Shown: positions 17,620-27,040, counted from the first letter of the stretch. The stretch is 64,000 nucleotides of DNA from Pandoraea anapnoica (GCF_902459765.1 NZ_CABPSP010000003.1:248001-312000); one strand, 5' to 3'. Numbers and translations are program-made. The notes: a model not told the origin generated them from the sequence alone.

Positions 17620-18378
17620 TGCCTGCAAAAGGTTCCTGCAACGTATGCCCCTGGCGTTCGCGTGGCGAGCGCCATCCGGGGAATCTGCGGGAGACGTGTC
17701 CCGCAACCTGGCTGCAAAGGGCACCCGGGCTTGTGGCCGCTCGCTCCCATGCGTGGCGGAAAGCCACAGGGTTTGACGAACCACGTCGTTGCGCTAGCGC
17801 CGCCCGGACACAATGCACGGGCAATACGGCCGACACCGGCGGGCGCGGGTAGCGCGTGCCGACGATGAGGCATGGCGATAGGCATGCCACGACGCCGCCG
17901 CCCAGGGAGAGGGCGCGCCGGGGCGGGACGAACACAATCGAGACTTACTGAGGATCCTGCCGGACTGTTGTGACCGCCGCGATGCTTTGATTCTTCGCTG
18001 CGGCACACCGGAGATAGGTCTGCTGAAGGGTCTGCAATGTTGGTGCACGGGGACGCCGAAAGGCGTCGGTGTGCAAGGGCTCGCTGTCCTGCGGTCCGGC
18101 CATCGGCGCCCGTTCGGCACCTCCGCCTGGCCGGAATTGCTCACATTTTAAGCGTTTTTCCCAAAGTGCGTGTAGTTACTGCTTAATTAGGGGCGGATGG
18201 GGGAGTGGCGGGGATCTACTGAACACCACATCCCGCCAACACCACCTCGCCCTGGCCAGCCTCCGGGCCGCGGGGGCTGCCGATACCCTGACTGCGCTCC
18301 ACCTGAAAGTCGCTCCGTCAGGGCACCGACAACCCCCGCCACTCATCTGCCCAATTTCAAACCGTCGGTCCGCACGCG
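17620..18378. other. 759-bp intergenic region with strong secondary structure
   Basis: No convincing gene is seen on either strand. It contains a GAAA-tetraloop hairpin on the plus strand (about 18043-18076: outer stem TGCAC/GTGCA, inner GACGCC/GGCGTC) and an 8-bp stem TCCGGCCA/TGGCCGGA (18095-18135) that closes a GC-rich loop. An AT-rich stretch lies at 18137-18188. A regulatory RNA, or a long leader of the permease gene transcribed leftward, is possible; I cannot name one. Confidence 0.35.
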
Positions 18379-19116
18379 CTATCGGTTCGGGCCGCCCGGA
18401 CCTCCGCCCGGCGGACGGCCCCCACCATGGCCGCCTCCATGACCCCCGCCATGTCCACCCCCGTTTCCGCCACCGTTTCCGCCACCGTGCCCGCCCCCAT
18501 TTCCACCTCCCGGCGGACGCGGACCCGGACCACCGCCCTGGCCGGGCGGGCGCGGCCCCGGGCCTGCGCCATGTCCCGGCGGCCTTGGACCCGGTCCCGC
18601 CCCATGACCCGGCGGACGCGGGTGGCCCGGGTAGTAACCGTGTCCCGGCGGTCGCGGCCCCGGCCCCGGTCCCCAATGAGGCGGGCGCGGTCCCGGCGGA
18701 GGACGATGCCAGTAACGCTGATCGTTGTACCAGGGACGGTTACGGTAATAGTTGCCCCAGTACGAACCGATAGAGAAGGTGATGATCGGCAAGCCGATCA
18801 TCGTCCCGTAGTTCAGCACAGGCACCGGATTGCCCTGATAGGGATAGCTGAGCAATGCGCCGTAGATCCATCCGCGTGCACCGGGCAAGCCGATATCGCA
18901 CCACGAATAGCCCGCTACACAGCCGTAGACCGTCACCGGCATGCCAGGCCCCGCCTGAGCGACGACCGGGTAGTCAGACGCCGGGCCTGCCCGCACATTG
19001 GCCGATGCGTTGATGACCGCCTGCCCGGACTGTGCCGACGCGACGCCGGGCACCGCGGCAAGCGTCGTCAGCACGGTCGCGGCCGCGACGACCAGTGGCA
19101 AGGTTTGTTTGTTCAT
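18379..19116 (-). CDS. Secreted SH3-domain protein with Gly/Pro/His-rich tail
   Basis: 245 aa. A signal peptide (MNKQTLPLVVAAATVLTTLAAVPGVASA) is followed by a bacterial SH3 domain (about 35-95: ANVRAGPASDYPVVAQAGPGMPVTVYGC, YSWCDI, GARGWIYG). A hydrophobic/aromatic segment (SYWGNYYRNRPWYNDQRYW) follows. The tail of about 105 residues has PGPRPPGHGAG-type repeats and then GGGHGGGNGGG runs. SH3b modules often bind cell-wall peptides, and the tail is likely disordered and extracytoplasmic. The repeated DNA (18379-18700) is prone to slippage. The gene stands alone; function unknown. Confidence 0.8.
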   Translation of the reverse strand: MNKQTLPLVVAAATVLTTLAAVPGVASAQSGQAVINASANVRAGPASDYPVVAQAGPGMPVTVYGCVAGYSWCDIGLPGARGWIYGALLSYPYQGNPVPVLNYGTMIGLPIITFSIGSYWGNYYRNRPWYNDQRYWHRPPPGPRPPHWGPGPGPRPPGHGYYPGHPRPPGHGAGPGPRPPGHGAGPGPRPPGQGGGPGPRPPGGGNGGGHGGGNGGGNGGGHGGGHGGGHGGGRPPGGGPGGPNR

Positions 19117-19337
19117 GTTCGCCTCCCTGATCTCCCTGATTCGGGCGATGCGCGACGATGGCCGTCCCGAACCTCTTCACGCTTCTTCACGTGCTCCATG
19201 TCGGTTCGACCGGATGCCCTGCCCGATGGTTTGCGGTAAAGCGTAACGAAACGTTGCCGGAATATTGTCGCGTGTTACGGGGGCGATGTTCGCCCACCGT
19301 CCCATGCACGCCGCCGCGCATGGGGGTCTCTGCGAGA

Positions 19338-20444
19338 TCAGTACAGCACGACGGAACGGATGGACTCGCCGCGCTTCATCAGATCGAAGCCTTCGTTGAT
19401 CTGGTCGAGACGCAGCGTGTGCGTGATCAGATCGTCGATATTGATCTTGCCTTCCATGTACCAGTCGACGATCTTCGGCACGTCGGTGCGGCCACGCGCG
19501 CCGCCGAACGCCGAACCCTTCCACTCGCGACCCGTCACCAACTGGAACGGACGCGTGCTGATCTCCTGACCCGCTGCGGCCACGCCGATGATGAACGATT
19601 GCCCCCAGCCCTTGTGGCAGCATTCCAGCGCCTGACGCATGGTCGTGACGTTGCCGATGCACTCGAACGAATAGTCCGCGCCGCCGTCGGTCAGCTGCAC
19701 GATGGTGTCGACGACGTTTTCCACTTCGTTCGGGTTGATGAAGTGCGTCATGCCGAACTTCTTGGCGAGTTCCACACGTCCCGGGTTGATGTCGACGCCG
19801 ATGATCTTGTCCGCGCCGACCATCTTCGCACCCTGAATCACGTTCAGGCCGATGCCGCCCAGACCGAACACGACGACATTCGCGCCCGCTTCGACCTTCG
19901 CCGAATAGACGACGGCACCGACGCCGGTCGTCACGCCGCAGCCGATGTAGCAGACCTTGTCGAACGGCGCGTCGGAGCGGACTTTCGCCACGGCAATTTC
20001 CGGCACGACGATGTAGTTCGAGAAGGTGGACGTGCCCATGTAATGGAAGATGGGCTTGCCGTCGAGCGAGAAGCGCGACGTGGCGTCCGGCATCAGGCCG
20101 CGACCCTGCGTGCTGCGGATCGCCTGACACAGGTTGGTCTTGCGCGACAGGCAGAATTTGCACTGACGGCATTCCGGCGTGTACAGCGGAATGACGTGGT
20201 CGTCCTTCTTGAGCGTGGTCACACCGGGGCCGACGTCGACGATCACGCCCGCGCCCTCATGGCCGAGGATGGCGGGGAAGATACCTTCCGGGTCGGCGCC
20301 GGAGAGTGTGTAGTAGTCCGTATGGCAGATGCCGGTGGCCTTGACCTCGATCAGCACCTCGCCGGCACGCGGCCCTTCCAGATCGACTTCCTCGATGGTC
20401 AGGGGTTTGCCCGCTTCCCAGGCAATGGCGGCTTTGGTTTTCAT
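19338..20444 (-). CDS. frmA: S-(hydroxymethyl)glutathione dehydrogenase / class III alcohol dehydrogenase
   Basis: 368 aa from the ATG at 20442-20444, preceded by GAGGAAT; the frame continues upstream without family match. It oxidises S-hydroxymethylglutathione (formaldehyde plus glutathione) to S-formylglutathione with NAD+, and also reduces S-nitrosoglutathione. Catalytic zinc ligands Cys40, His62 and Cys169 ([11 protein letters not shown]) and structural zinc cysteines 92, 95, 98 and 106 are present; the NAD motif is [14 protein letters not shown]. No frmR repressor or S-formylglutathione hydrolase gene is next to it, so it is a solitary detoxification gene here. Confidence 0.96.
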   Translation of the reverse strand: MKTKAAIAWEAGKPLTIEEVDLEGPRAGEVLIEVKATGICHTDYYTLSGADPEGIFPAILGHEGAGVIVDVGPGVTTLKKDDHVIPLYTPECRQCKFCLSRKTNLCQAIRSTQGRGLMPDATSRFSLDGKPIFHYMGTSTFSNYIVVPEIAVAKVRSDAPFDKVCYIGCGVTTGVGAVVYSAKVEAGANVVVFGLGGIGLNVIQGAKMVGADKIIGVDINPGRVELAKKFGMTHFINPNEVENVVDTIVQLTDGGADYSFECIGNVTTMRQALECCHKGWGQSFIIGVAAAGQEISTRPFQLVTGREWKGSAFGGARGRTDVPKIVDWYMEGKINIDDLITHTLRLDQINEGFDLMKRGESIRSVVLY

Positions 20445-20573
20445 GGCGTTATTCCTCGTTGCTACGTCGTTCGGGGGAATCCCTTCGCGACGTACCATAC
20501 CGCGTTCTAAAGTCACGCGCGAGTCTTGACGCGCCATGTCGACAAAAAAGACGTCGCTGGATACATGAATCGC

Positions 20574-22295
20574 TCAGCGCCGTGCGCCGCTGCCCAGCGG
20601 TGCCACGATGTGATAGAAGCCCTGTGCGTCGATCGGGCGTGCGAACCAGTAGCCCTGCGCCTCGTCGCAGCCCAGTTCGGTGAGCCGCTGCGCCTGCGCC
20701 TGTGTCTCGACGCCTTCGGCCGTCACACGCAGCCCCAGCGAGTGCGCCATGGCGACGACGGCGCTCACGATGGCGTGGCTCGGTGCATGCGTGAGCATGT
20801 CGCGCACGAAGCTCTGATCGATCTTCAGTCGATGAATCGGAAAGCGGGTGAGATAGGCAAGACTCGCGTAGCCTGTGCCGAAGTCGTCCACGGCAATCTC
20901 TACGCCCATGTCGTGCAGCGAGCGCAGACAGCCGACGGCGGTGCTGGAGTCGCCCAGCAAGACCGTCTCGGTGATTTCGATTTCCAGATGACGCGGTTCC
21001 AGCGCATGGGCGTTAAGCGCGCGCTCGATCATGCCTACGACGTCCTGCCTCGCGAATTGCTGTGCGGAGACGTTCACGGAGATGCGCGGCAAATGGCCGC
21101 AGCGTCGCAGTAACCGGCTCGCCTCCCGGCAGGCGGTCTGCATCACCCACTCGCCCAGCGGCAGAATCAGCCCTGAAGTCTCGGCAATCGGCACGAATTC
21201 CGCCGGGCCGACCGCGCCAAGCGAGGGGTGACGCCAGCGCAGCAGTGTCTCTGCGCTGCGGATTTCGCCCGTCGAGAGCGTGACCTGCGGCTGGTAGACG
21301 AGATGCAACTGCGAATGCGACGCCTCATGCACGGCCACGCGCAGCAGCGTTTCCAGTTCGTTGCGGCGGCGTGCCTGTGAATCCATCTCGCTGCTGAAAA
21401 AGCGCAGACCACCACCGGCGGCGCTGGCAATGCCGAGCGCCACATGGGCCCGCCGCAGCAGTGTCTCGGGGGTATTTCCGTGATCCGGGTAGCTGACCGC
21501 GCCGATGCTCGCATCCAGCGCAACGGAGTTCTGATCGACGTCCACCCATTGTGCGAGCCGCGCCTGAATGCGCGCAGCGAGCAGGCGTGCGTCGTCTCCG
21601 GTTTCGTTGGTGACGATCACGAACTGACTGCCGCCCAGACAGGCGAGGGCGTCCTCGGGGCCGCTTGCCTCGCGCAGCCGCTCGGCCGCGATGCGAAGCG
21701 CCAGCTCGGCGGCGGGTGGACCGAAGGTGCTGCGCAGTTTGCGCAGGTGATCGAGTTCGACCAGCATCACCGTCAGCCCGACCTGCTGAATCGCGCAGCG
21801 ATGGATCGCCAGTTCGAGACGTTCGTTGAGCAAGGTCTGATTGGGCAGGCTCGTGACCGGGTCGTGGTGCGTGACATACCAGAGTCGCGACGCCACTTGC
21901 ACTTGCTGCGACAGATCGAGCACGATGCCGACCCAGCGGCGCTCGCCCGGTGCGTGTTCGACGCAAGAGAGCGCGAGACGGATCGGCAGCCAACTCCGGA
22001 TGTGAGTGAGCAGATGCCACTCGTCGTCATACGGCACCGCTTCATGCGCCGACAGACTGGCCAGTGCAGGCAGGCGGCGGCGTGCCAGTTCCGCGGGATC
22101 GAGCAGGGAGAGGAAGCTGCGTTTGCCCAGGAGGTCGTCGGGCATATAGCCGGTCAGGCCTGTGAACGCCGCGTTCATGCGTTCGAGCATGCCGTCGTCG
22201 GTACAGACGAACATCGCATACGGCGCGCTGTCGAGCGCGGCACGGCTCAACTCGCCCTGGACGTCGGGCACCCGACGAGGTACGGGATCGTTCAC
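20574..22295 (-). CDS. PAS-GGDEF(degenerate)-EAL protein, probable c-di-GMP phosphodiesterase
   Basis: 573 aa from a GTG at 22293-22295 with GGGAGGT six nt upstream, a much better start than the earlier in-frame codons. PAS domain about 18-125; GGDEF domain about 135-300 with its signature changed to GGSQF (221-225), so cyclase activity is unlikely; EAL domain about 325-570. EAL residues are kept: Glu349 (ETLLRW, a variant of EALLRW), Asn408, Glu443 (EITETV), Asp470-Asp471 (DDFGTGYASL), Lys491 (KIDQSF) and Glu527 (EGVE). It should hydrolyse c-di-GMP in the cytoplasm, tuned by PAS and possibly by GTP on the inert GGDEF domain. It is divergent from the yfiRNB cluster and probably opposes YfiN. 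Confidence 0.9.
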   Translation of the reverse strand: MNDPVPRRVPDVQGELSRAALDSAPYAMFVCTDDGMLERMNAAFTGLTGYMPDDLLGKRSFLSLLDPAELARRRLPALASLSAHEAVPYDDEWHLLTHIRSWLPIRLALSCVEHAPGERRWVGIVLDLSQQVQVASRLWYVTHHDPVTSLPNQTLLNERLELAIHRCAIQQVGLTVMLVELDHLRKLRSTFGPPAAELALRIAAERLREASGPEDALACLGGSQFVIVTNETGDDARLLAARIQARLAQWVDVDQNSVALDASIGAVSYPDHGNTPETLLRRAHVALGIASAAGGGLRFFSSEMDSQARRRNELETLLRVAVHEASHSQLHLVYQPQVTLSTGEIRSAETLLRWRHPSLGAVGPAEFVPIAETSGLILPLGEWVMQTACREASRLLRRCGHLPRISVNVSAQQFARQDVVGMIERALNAHALEPRHLEIEITETVLLGDSSTAVGCLRSLHDMGVEIAVDDFGTGYASLAYLTRFPIHRLKIDQSFVRDMLTHAPSHAIVSAVVAMAHSLGLRVTAEGVETQAQAQRLTELGCDEAQGYWFARPIDAQGFYHIVAPLGSGARR

Positions 22296-22714
22296 GTCCG
22301 TACCTCCCGAAAGCCGACCCGGCCGGGATTCAGGAACGTCATGCAACACCTCCCTGGCGTCGCGATTTTTATCTCGAAAATCGAGCGATCTCGTCGCCCG
22401 ATTCCTCTTGTTTTTCAATTGGTTATGAACGCCATTCTGCCACGATGCAAGCGTCTTCGTGCAAGGGAAAACGCGGGGTCGGAAGGGGTTCCGAAAAGGC
22501 GGCGGCACGCGCATGCTGTGGGCTGGCGTCACCGATGTGGAAATGCCTCGCCGGACCTAGTCCGTATGGCTTCGCGAGGAGCCGTTCGGTATCATGCGGC
22601 CTATTTCCGTCGGGATGACACCGAAATGGCGTCGATCTCGCCGGTGGTGCCGCCAGTGCATTTTTACGGGCAAGCGGACGACCGCGAACATTTGGGTACT
22701 GAGGGAAGGCGACG
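22296..22714. other. 419-bp divergent control region of the c-di-GMP locus
   Basis: It lies between the GTG start of the GGDEF-EAL gene and the yfiR start. No convincing gene is seen. An AT-rich stretch (about 22365-22435) probably holds the leftward promoter. No operator stands out. Confidence 0.4.
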
Positions 22715-23368
22715 TTGCATAGCATCCGGACAAAGACGACCGGTGTGACACGGGGCCTGCGGCAGGCATGCGGCAGAGGCCGGTCTGCGCGCGCGCGTTC
22801 GTGGCGGTGCCTCATGTGCCTGAGTGTCCTCGTGACCGGGCTGGCAGGGCAGGCAGCGGCGCAGTCGTCGGCCGCCGGTAATGCGGGCAATGCCAGTACC
22901 GCCGGGACCACTTCCGTCAGTGTGCGTGACGCCAATGTCCGGCAAGTCGTGCTCGGCATCATCAGTTTCACCCGCTGGCCGACGACGCCTGCGAAAGTGC
23001 GTCTGTGCGTGGCGGGCAACACCGACTACGCGCGCGACTTGCTGGCGGCTCAGCCGTCAGGCAGCGCGCCACCGGTGGAAGCGCAACGCATCTCCCCTCT
23101 GGAGCCGGCCATCGGTTCGTTGTGCGACGTGTTGTACCTCGGCGCGATGAGCGACACCGAGCGTCGCCAGGTGCTGGCCAACCTCGCCGGTCATCCCGTG
23201 TTGACGATCAGCGAGCGCAACGACTCGTGCACCGTCGGCACGATGTTCTGCCTGAACATCGATGCGGACCGGGTGACCTTCGATATTAACCTCGACACGG
23301 TCGCGCGCAGCGGCGTGCGTGTCCACCCGAACGTGCTGAAGCTGGCGCGAAAGCCGGCAACGCCATGA
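22715..23368 (+). CDS. yfiR: YfiR-family periplasmic inhibitor of YfiN
   Basis: 217 aa if started at the TTG at 22715 (AAGG about 5 nt upstream); a GTG at 22745 or the ATG at 22814 are alternatives. A signal segment (CLMCLSVLVTGLAGQAAAQS) leads to the periplasm. The mature part has the YfiR (DUF4154) pattern: NVRQVVLGIISFTRWP, VRLCVAGNTDY, LCDVLYLGAM, HPVLTISERNDSC, FCLNIDADRVTFDINLDTVARSGVRVHPNVLKLAR. In Pseudomonas, YfiR binds the periplasmic domain of YfiN and keeps the cyclase off; cysteines here may give redox control. Its stop overlaps the yfiN start (ATGA), so the two are co-translated. Confidence 0.88.
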   Translation: MHSIRTKTTGVTRGLRQACGRGRSARARSWRCLMCLSVLVTGLAGQAAAQSSAAGNAGNASTAGTTSVSVRDANVRQVVLGIISFTRWPTTPAKVRLCVAGNTDYARDLLAAQPSGSAPPVEAQRISPLEPAIGSLCDVLYLGAMSDTERRQVLANLAGHPVLTISERNDSCTVGTMFCLNIDADRVTFDINLDTVARSGVRVHPNVLKLARKPATP

Positions 23369-24777
23369 CCACCCAATTCCCCCCAGCCCATCCACCGCCG
23401 TCCGGACCCGGGACGCCCATGGCCGGACTGCTGTCACCGCAGGCCGCGCCAGATGCGGCGGCCGGTGCAGCGGCGCACGAATCGACACAAGAGCCACCGC
23501 CAGGTGCCGCCGCCGTGACTTCGACGCCGCCTGCTGCGTCGTCCGTGCGTCGGCGACGACCCTCCTTGCAGCGCGTGCTTCGACGCACGCATCTGCGTCT
23601 CGCGGTCTCCGCCGTGGTCCTCGCCGCCCTTCTGCTCTCCGGCGTCGCGTGGATCGCGTTGCGCGCCTACGCCGAAAACAATCTGCTGCTGATCGGCCGC
23701 TCGCTGGCCTACACCGCCGAAGCGGCGGTTGTGTTCGGCGACAAGGTCGCGGCGCAGGAAGCGATTGCGCTCATTGCCAAAGACGAAGACGTGGTTCAGG
23801 TGCGCGTGCTCGATGCGCGCAACGCGCAGTTCGCGATGTGGCGGCGTCCCGACGGCGGCACGCTCGCGCGGATCGAGCGAACCGTCGCCGACATCGCCAT
23901 GCCCGGCCCGGTGACGTTGCCGATCCGTCACGAAGACAAAATTGTCGGCACGATCGAAGTCCAGGGGCAGGGCAAGCAGTTCTTCGTGTTTCTGATGAGC
24001 GGAATCGGCGGTGTGCTTGCGTGTCTGGCCGTCACGTTCGGCGTTGCGAATGTGCTCGCCAAGCGGATGCATCGCGATATCGTCAAGCCGCTGCGTGCGC
24101 TGGCGGAAGTGGCGCACGCGGTGCGTCGCGAACGGGCGTTCCACCAGCGCGTGGCCGCCACACCGATTGCCGAACTCAAGGAACTGGGCGACGACTTTAA
24201 CGCGCTGCTCGACGAGTTCGAGGGCTGGCAGAACCATTTGCGCGCCCAGAATGCGACGCTCGCCCATCAGGCGAATCACGACCCGCTGACGGGGTTGCCC
24301 AATCGTGCGTATTTCGAGTCGCGGCTGGTGCAGGCGCTCGACGAAGCGCGTGAGTTGGGCACACACGTCGCGCTGTTGTATCTCGACAGCAACCGCTTCA
24401 AAGACATCAACGATCAGCTCGGCCACGACGCTGGCGACGCGGTGCTCGTAGCGATTGCCGAGCGTCTGCGGCAGCCGCTGCGCGAGGGGGATTTGGTGGC
24501 GCGTCTGGGCGGCGACGAGTTCGCGGTGATGCTGCCCGGCGTGCGGCAGACGTCCAACGCCGTACGTCTCGCGCAGAACCTGCTCGCCTCGATGGAGCGG
24601 CCGATTGCACTGCCCGACGGCAGCGAGCTGGCCACATCGATGAGTATCGGTGTGGCGTTGTACCCGACACACGCCAACGACGCGGTAGCGCTGCTGCGCG
24701 CGGCGGATGCGGCGATGTATCAGGCCAAGCGTGCCGGAGACGGTACCTGGCATGTTGCGGAAAGCCCCAAGGGATAA
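23365..24777 (+). CDS. yfiN: YfiN/TpbB-like membrane diguanylate cyclase
   Basis: 470 aa. A Pro/Ala-rich cytoplasmic head of about 60 residues is unusually long; then TM1 (about 79-100), a CHASE8-type periplasmic domain (101-204), TM2 (205-230), HAMP (about 231-285) and GGDEF. The active-site motif GGDEF (382-386) is intact, as is the inhibitory RxxD site (Arg373-Asp376) five residues before it. It makes c-di-GMP from two GTP and is expected to promote adhesion and exopolysaccharide when released from YfiR. It lies between yfiR (4-nt overlap) and yfiB in the canonical RNB order. Confidence 0.92.
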   Translation: MTTQFPPAHPPPSGPGTPMAGLLSPQAAPDAAAGAAAHESTQEPPPGAAAVTSTPPAASSVRRRRPSLQRVLRRTHLRLAVSAVVLAALLLSGVAWIALRAYAENNLLLIGRSLAYTAEAAVVFGDKVAAQEAIALIAKDEDVVQVRVLDARNAQFAMWRRPDGGTLARIERTVADIAMPGPVTLPIRHEDKIVGTIEVQGQGKQFFVFLMSGIGGVLACLAVTFGVANVLAKRMHRDIVKPLRALAEVAHAVRRERAFHQRVAATPIAELKELGDDFNALLDEFEGWQNHLRAQNATLAHQANHDPLTGLPNRAYFESRLVQALDEARELGTHVALLYLDSNRFKDINDQLGHDAGDAVLVAIAERLRQPLREGDLVARLGGDEFAVMLPGVRQTSNAVRLAQNLLASMERPIALPDGSELATSMSIGVALYPTHANDAVALLRAADAAMYQAKRAGDGTWHVAESPKG

Positions 24778-24848
24778 GGCGGCGAGCAACACGTAAGCTG
24801 TAAAAACATAAAGATAAATGTCGACCGGATTTCACACCGCAATGGGGA

Positions 24849-25478
24849 TTGGCCTTGGACTTCGCTGCTATCGCTGCTAATACTGCCGACGCTGTCGGCA
24901 CGGGCAGCTCACAACATTCATCTGCCCGCCGGGGCAACTTCGGTGGCAACTTCGCCGCCGCGCTGAATCGCACTTTCTCGCACTACCGGACGCTTCTGCG
25001 CCGCGCGCTCGGGCTGCTAGCCCTGCTCGGCTTCGGTGCGCTCGCGGGTTGCCAGACAACGCCGGTGCACGGCCTGACGCCTGAGCAGATCGCAGCGCTC
25101 AAGTCGGAAGGCTTCACGCAGACGGACGAAGGCTGGGAGTTCGGGCTGTCGGACACGGTCCTCTTCGACACTGACAAGTTCGTGGTGCGCGATCCCGCGC
25201 GCGAGACGGTTACGCGCATCGGGCACACGCTGGTGAAGGTCGGACTCGACGCCGTTCGCGTCTACGGATACACCGATTCGGTCGGCAGCGAAACGTACAA
25301 CGAGCAGCTTTCGGCGCGCCGTGCCGAGGCAGTGGCAGGCGTGCTGGCCGATGCGGGTGTCAAGCGTGCAGGTATTCAGACGATCGGGGCGGGCAAGCGC
25401 AATCCGGTCGCCGACAACAGCACACCGGCAGGACGTGCGCAGAACCGGCGCGTCGCCATCGTGATTTCGACGCGCTGA
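24849..25478 (+). CDS. yfiB: YfiB-like OmpA-family outer-membrane lipoprotein
   Basis: About 209 aa from a TTG at 24849; a TTG at 24855 with GGGGA upstream is equally likely. The lipobox LAGC (Cys68 in the longer form) follows a hydrophobic stretch (RALGLLALLGFGAL), so the protein is lipidated; the preceding n-region of about 50 residues is long and part may be untranslated. The OmpA_C domain follows: VLFDTDKFVVR, VYGYTDSVGSETYNEQLSARRAEAV, GAGKRNPVADN, RAQNRRVAI, for peptidoglycan binding. In Pseudomonas, YfiB sequesters YfiR and so activates YfiN. It lies 71 bp after yfiN in the same operon. Confidence 0.87.
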   Translation: MALDFAAIAANTADAVGTGSSQHSSARRGNFGGNFAAALNRTFSHYRTLLRRALGLLALLGFGALAGCQTTPVHGLTPEQIAALKSEGFTQTDEGWEFGLSDTVLFDTDKFVVRDPARETVTRIGHTLVKVGLDAVRVYGYTDSVGSETYNEQLSARRAEAVAGVLADAGVKRAGIQTIGAGKRNPVADNSTPAGRAQNRRVAIVISTR

Positions 25479-25521
25479 CTTCGACGTGCTGACTTCGACG
25501 TACTGACTTCGACGTACTGAG
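25466..25521. repeat. Four tandem 14-bp repeats at the end of yfiB
   Basis: Four copies of TTCGACGYRCTGAC-type units at 25466, 25480, 25494 and 25508; only the two central bases (and the last base of the fourth) vary. The first copy contains the yfiB stop codon. Confidence 0.9.
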
Positions 25522-25732
25522 TCCTGGCGTTTTAGCTTGTCAGGTTTCGACACGCCAAACCGGGCGGCAGGCCCATGCCTGAAAGGTAATGTAAGTCCTT
25601 GCCAACGGCCGCAATCAGGCACAATGGCGACTGCTGCCCGAATCACCCATGCTGGCCCACGCCGTTCTCATGCTCCCGACGTTGTCTACGCTTACGAACT
25701 ATCGGTTTCCCGTTGCCGAGGGCTCGCCCCGA

Positions 25733-27040
25733 ATGCAACGCGCTTTGCGCGTCGCGCTGACCGTGTTCGCGGTCACCATCACCGGTGTGTCCTCGACGGC
25801 GTTTGCTCAGGGGCAGGGCGCATCGAATGGTCCGAACGCGCGCGTCGGGACATGGGCGACGGCGCCGCAAGCCGTCGCGCAGCATCCGGCTGCGCCTTCG
25901 TTCAACCGGGCGCCGGCCGCAGGCGGGCGCACCGTTCGTCAGATCGTTTATCCCACGCTGTCCGGTAACGATGTCCGCGTGCGGTTCTCGAACGCCTACG
26001 GCACGCAGCCTCTGATCATCGAACGTGCAAGCCTTGCTGTGTCCACACGCGGTGCGGCCATCGACGCGGGCACGGTGCGAGGCCTGACGTTTGGCGGGCA
26101 ACCGGCGACACGGATTGCGCCGGGCGCATCGCTCGAAAGCGACCCGTTGCCGTTCACTGTGCGCGCCGGAACGCCGCTGGCCGTCAGTCTCTTCACGCAA
26201 GAATCGAAGACACCCACCACGTGGCACAAGATCGCGCAGCAAACCGCCTTTCTGAGCGGGGCGGGGGATTTCGTCGATAACGCACAGGCGGGGTCGTTCC
26301 CCACGCGCTTCACGAATACGTTGTGGCTGGCCGGGCTGAGCGTCGTGCCCGACGCACCGTCGCACGCCATCGTCGCGATCGGCGATTCGATTACGGACGG
26401 CATGCGCAGCACGCTGAACGCCAATCGTCGTTGGCCGGATGCGTTGATGCGTCGTCTGGACGCCGCCGGGCGACGCGATATCGCAGTGCTCAATCTTGGC
26501 ATTAGCGGCAATCGCCTGCTGCACGATTCGGCCTGCTACGGCGAGCGGCTGGTGGCGCGTTTTCGTCGCGATGCCCTGGAGCAACCCGGCGTGAAGACGG
26601 TCGTCGTGCAGATCGGCATCAACGACATCAATTTCGGTTACGTGCCGCCGCACGGCGGGCTCGATTGCGACGTACCTCATGTGATCGTGACCGCACCGGA
26701 AATGATCGCGGGCTATCAGTCGCTGATTGCCGCGGCGCACACCCGCAACGTGCGCATTCTCGGCACCACGATCCCGCCGGGAAAACTGCCGCCTGAGCGC
26801 GAAGCCGTGCGTGAGGCCGTCAATCAGTGGGTACGTACCGGCGGCGCTTTCGATGGCGTGATCGATTTCGACGCGGCATTGCGCGATCCGTCGCAACCGA
26901 CACGTATGCTGCCGCGCCTGGATAGCGGCGACGGCACGCACCCGAGCGACGCCGGTTACTCCGCGATGGCGGACGCCGTGCCGCTGCCGCTGATTCTTGG
27001 TATCGGTGCGAAGACGCAATCGTCCGGCGCTGCGCGCTAA
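25733..27040 (+). CDS. Secreted SGNH/GDSL-family hydrolase
   Basis: 435 aa from the ATG at 25733, chosen because a signal peptide starts there (MQRALRVALTVFAVTITGVSSTAFA); an in-frame ATG at 25649 is possible but would bury it. The N-terminal beta-rich part (about 35-200) is followed by the SGNH core. Block I is AIGDSITDG (Ser219 nucleophile), block II NLGISGNRLL, block III QIGINDI, block V DGTHPSDAG with the catalytic Asp/His. It probably deacylates a carbohydrate or lipid ester outside the cytoplasm. It follows yfiB by about 250 bp and is likely a separate unit. Confidence 0.88.
   Translation: MQRALRVALTVFAVTITGVSSTAFAQGQGASNGPNARVGTWATAPQAVAQHPAAPSFNRAPAAGGRTVRQIVYPTLSGNDVRVRFSNAYGTQPLIIERASLAVSTRGAAIDAGTVRGLTFGGQPATRIAPGASLESDPLPFTVRAGTPLAVSLFTQESKTPTTWHKIAQQTAFLSGAGDFVDNAQAGSFPTRFTNTLWLAGLSVVPDAPSHAIVAIGDSITDGMRSTLNANRRWPDALMRRLDAAGRRDIAVLNLGISGNRLLHDSACYGERLVARFRRDALEQPGVKTVVVQIGINDINFGYVPPHGGLDCDVPHVIVTAPEMIAGYQSLIAAAHTRNVRILGTTIPPGKLPPEREAVREAVNQWVRTGGAFDGVIDFDAALRDPSQPTRMLPRLDSGDGTHPSDAGYSAMADAVPLPLILGIGAKTQSSGAAR

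Noticed and set aside
16144-17868. 574-codon plus-strand frame rich in His, Gln and Arg
   Set aside because: It is the antisense of the amino acid permease gene; composition is typical of a shadow frame.
17620-18150. Glycine or guanidine riboswitch before the permease
   Set aside because: None of the conserved core sequences of these riboswitches could be found on the minus strand.
18379-18700. Repetitive DNA considered as a CRISPR or minisatellite element
   Set aside because: It encodes the Gly/Pro-rich tail of a signal-peptide protein in a single long frame; no spacer structure.
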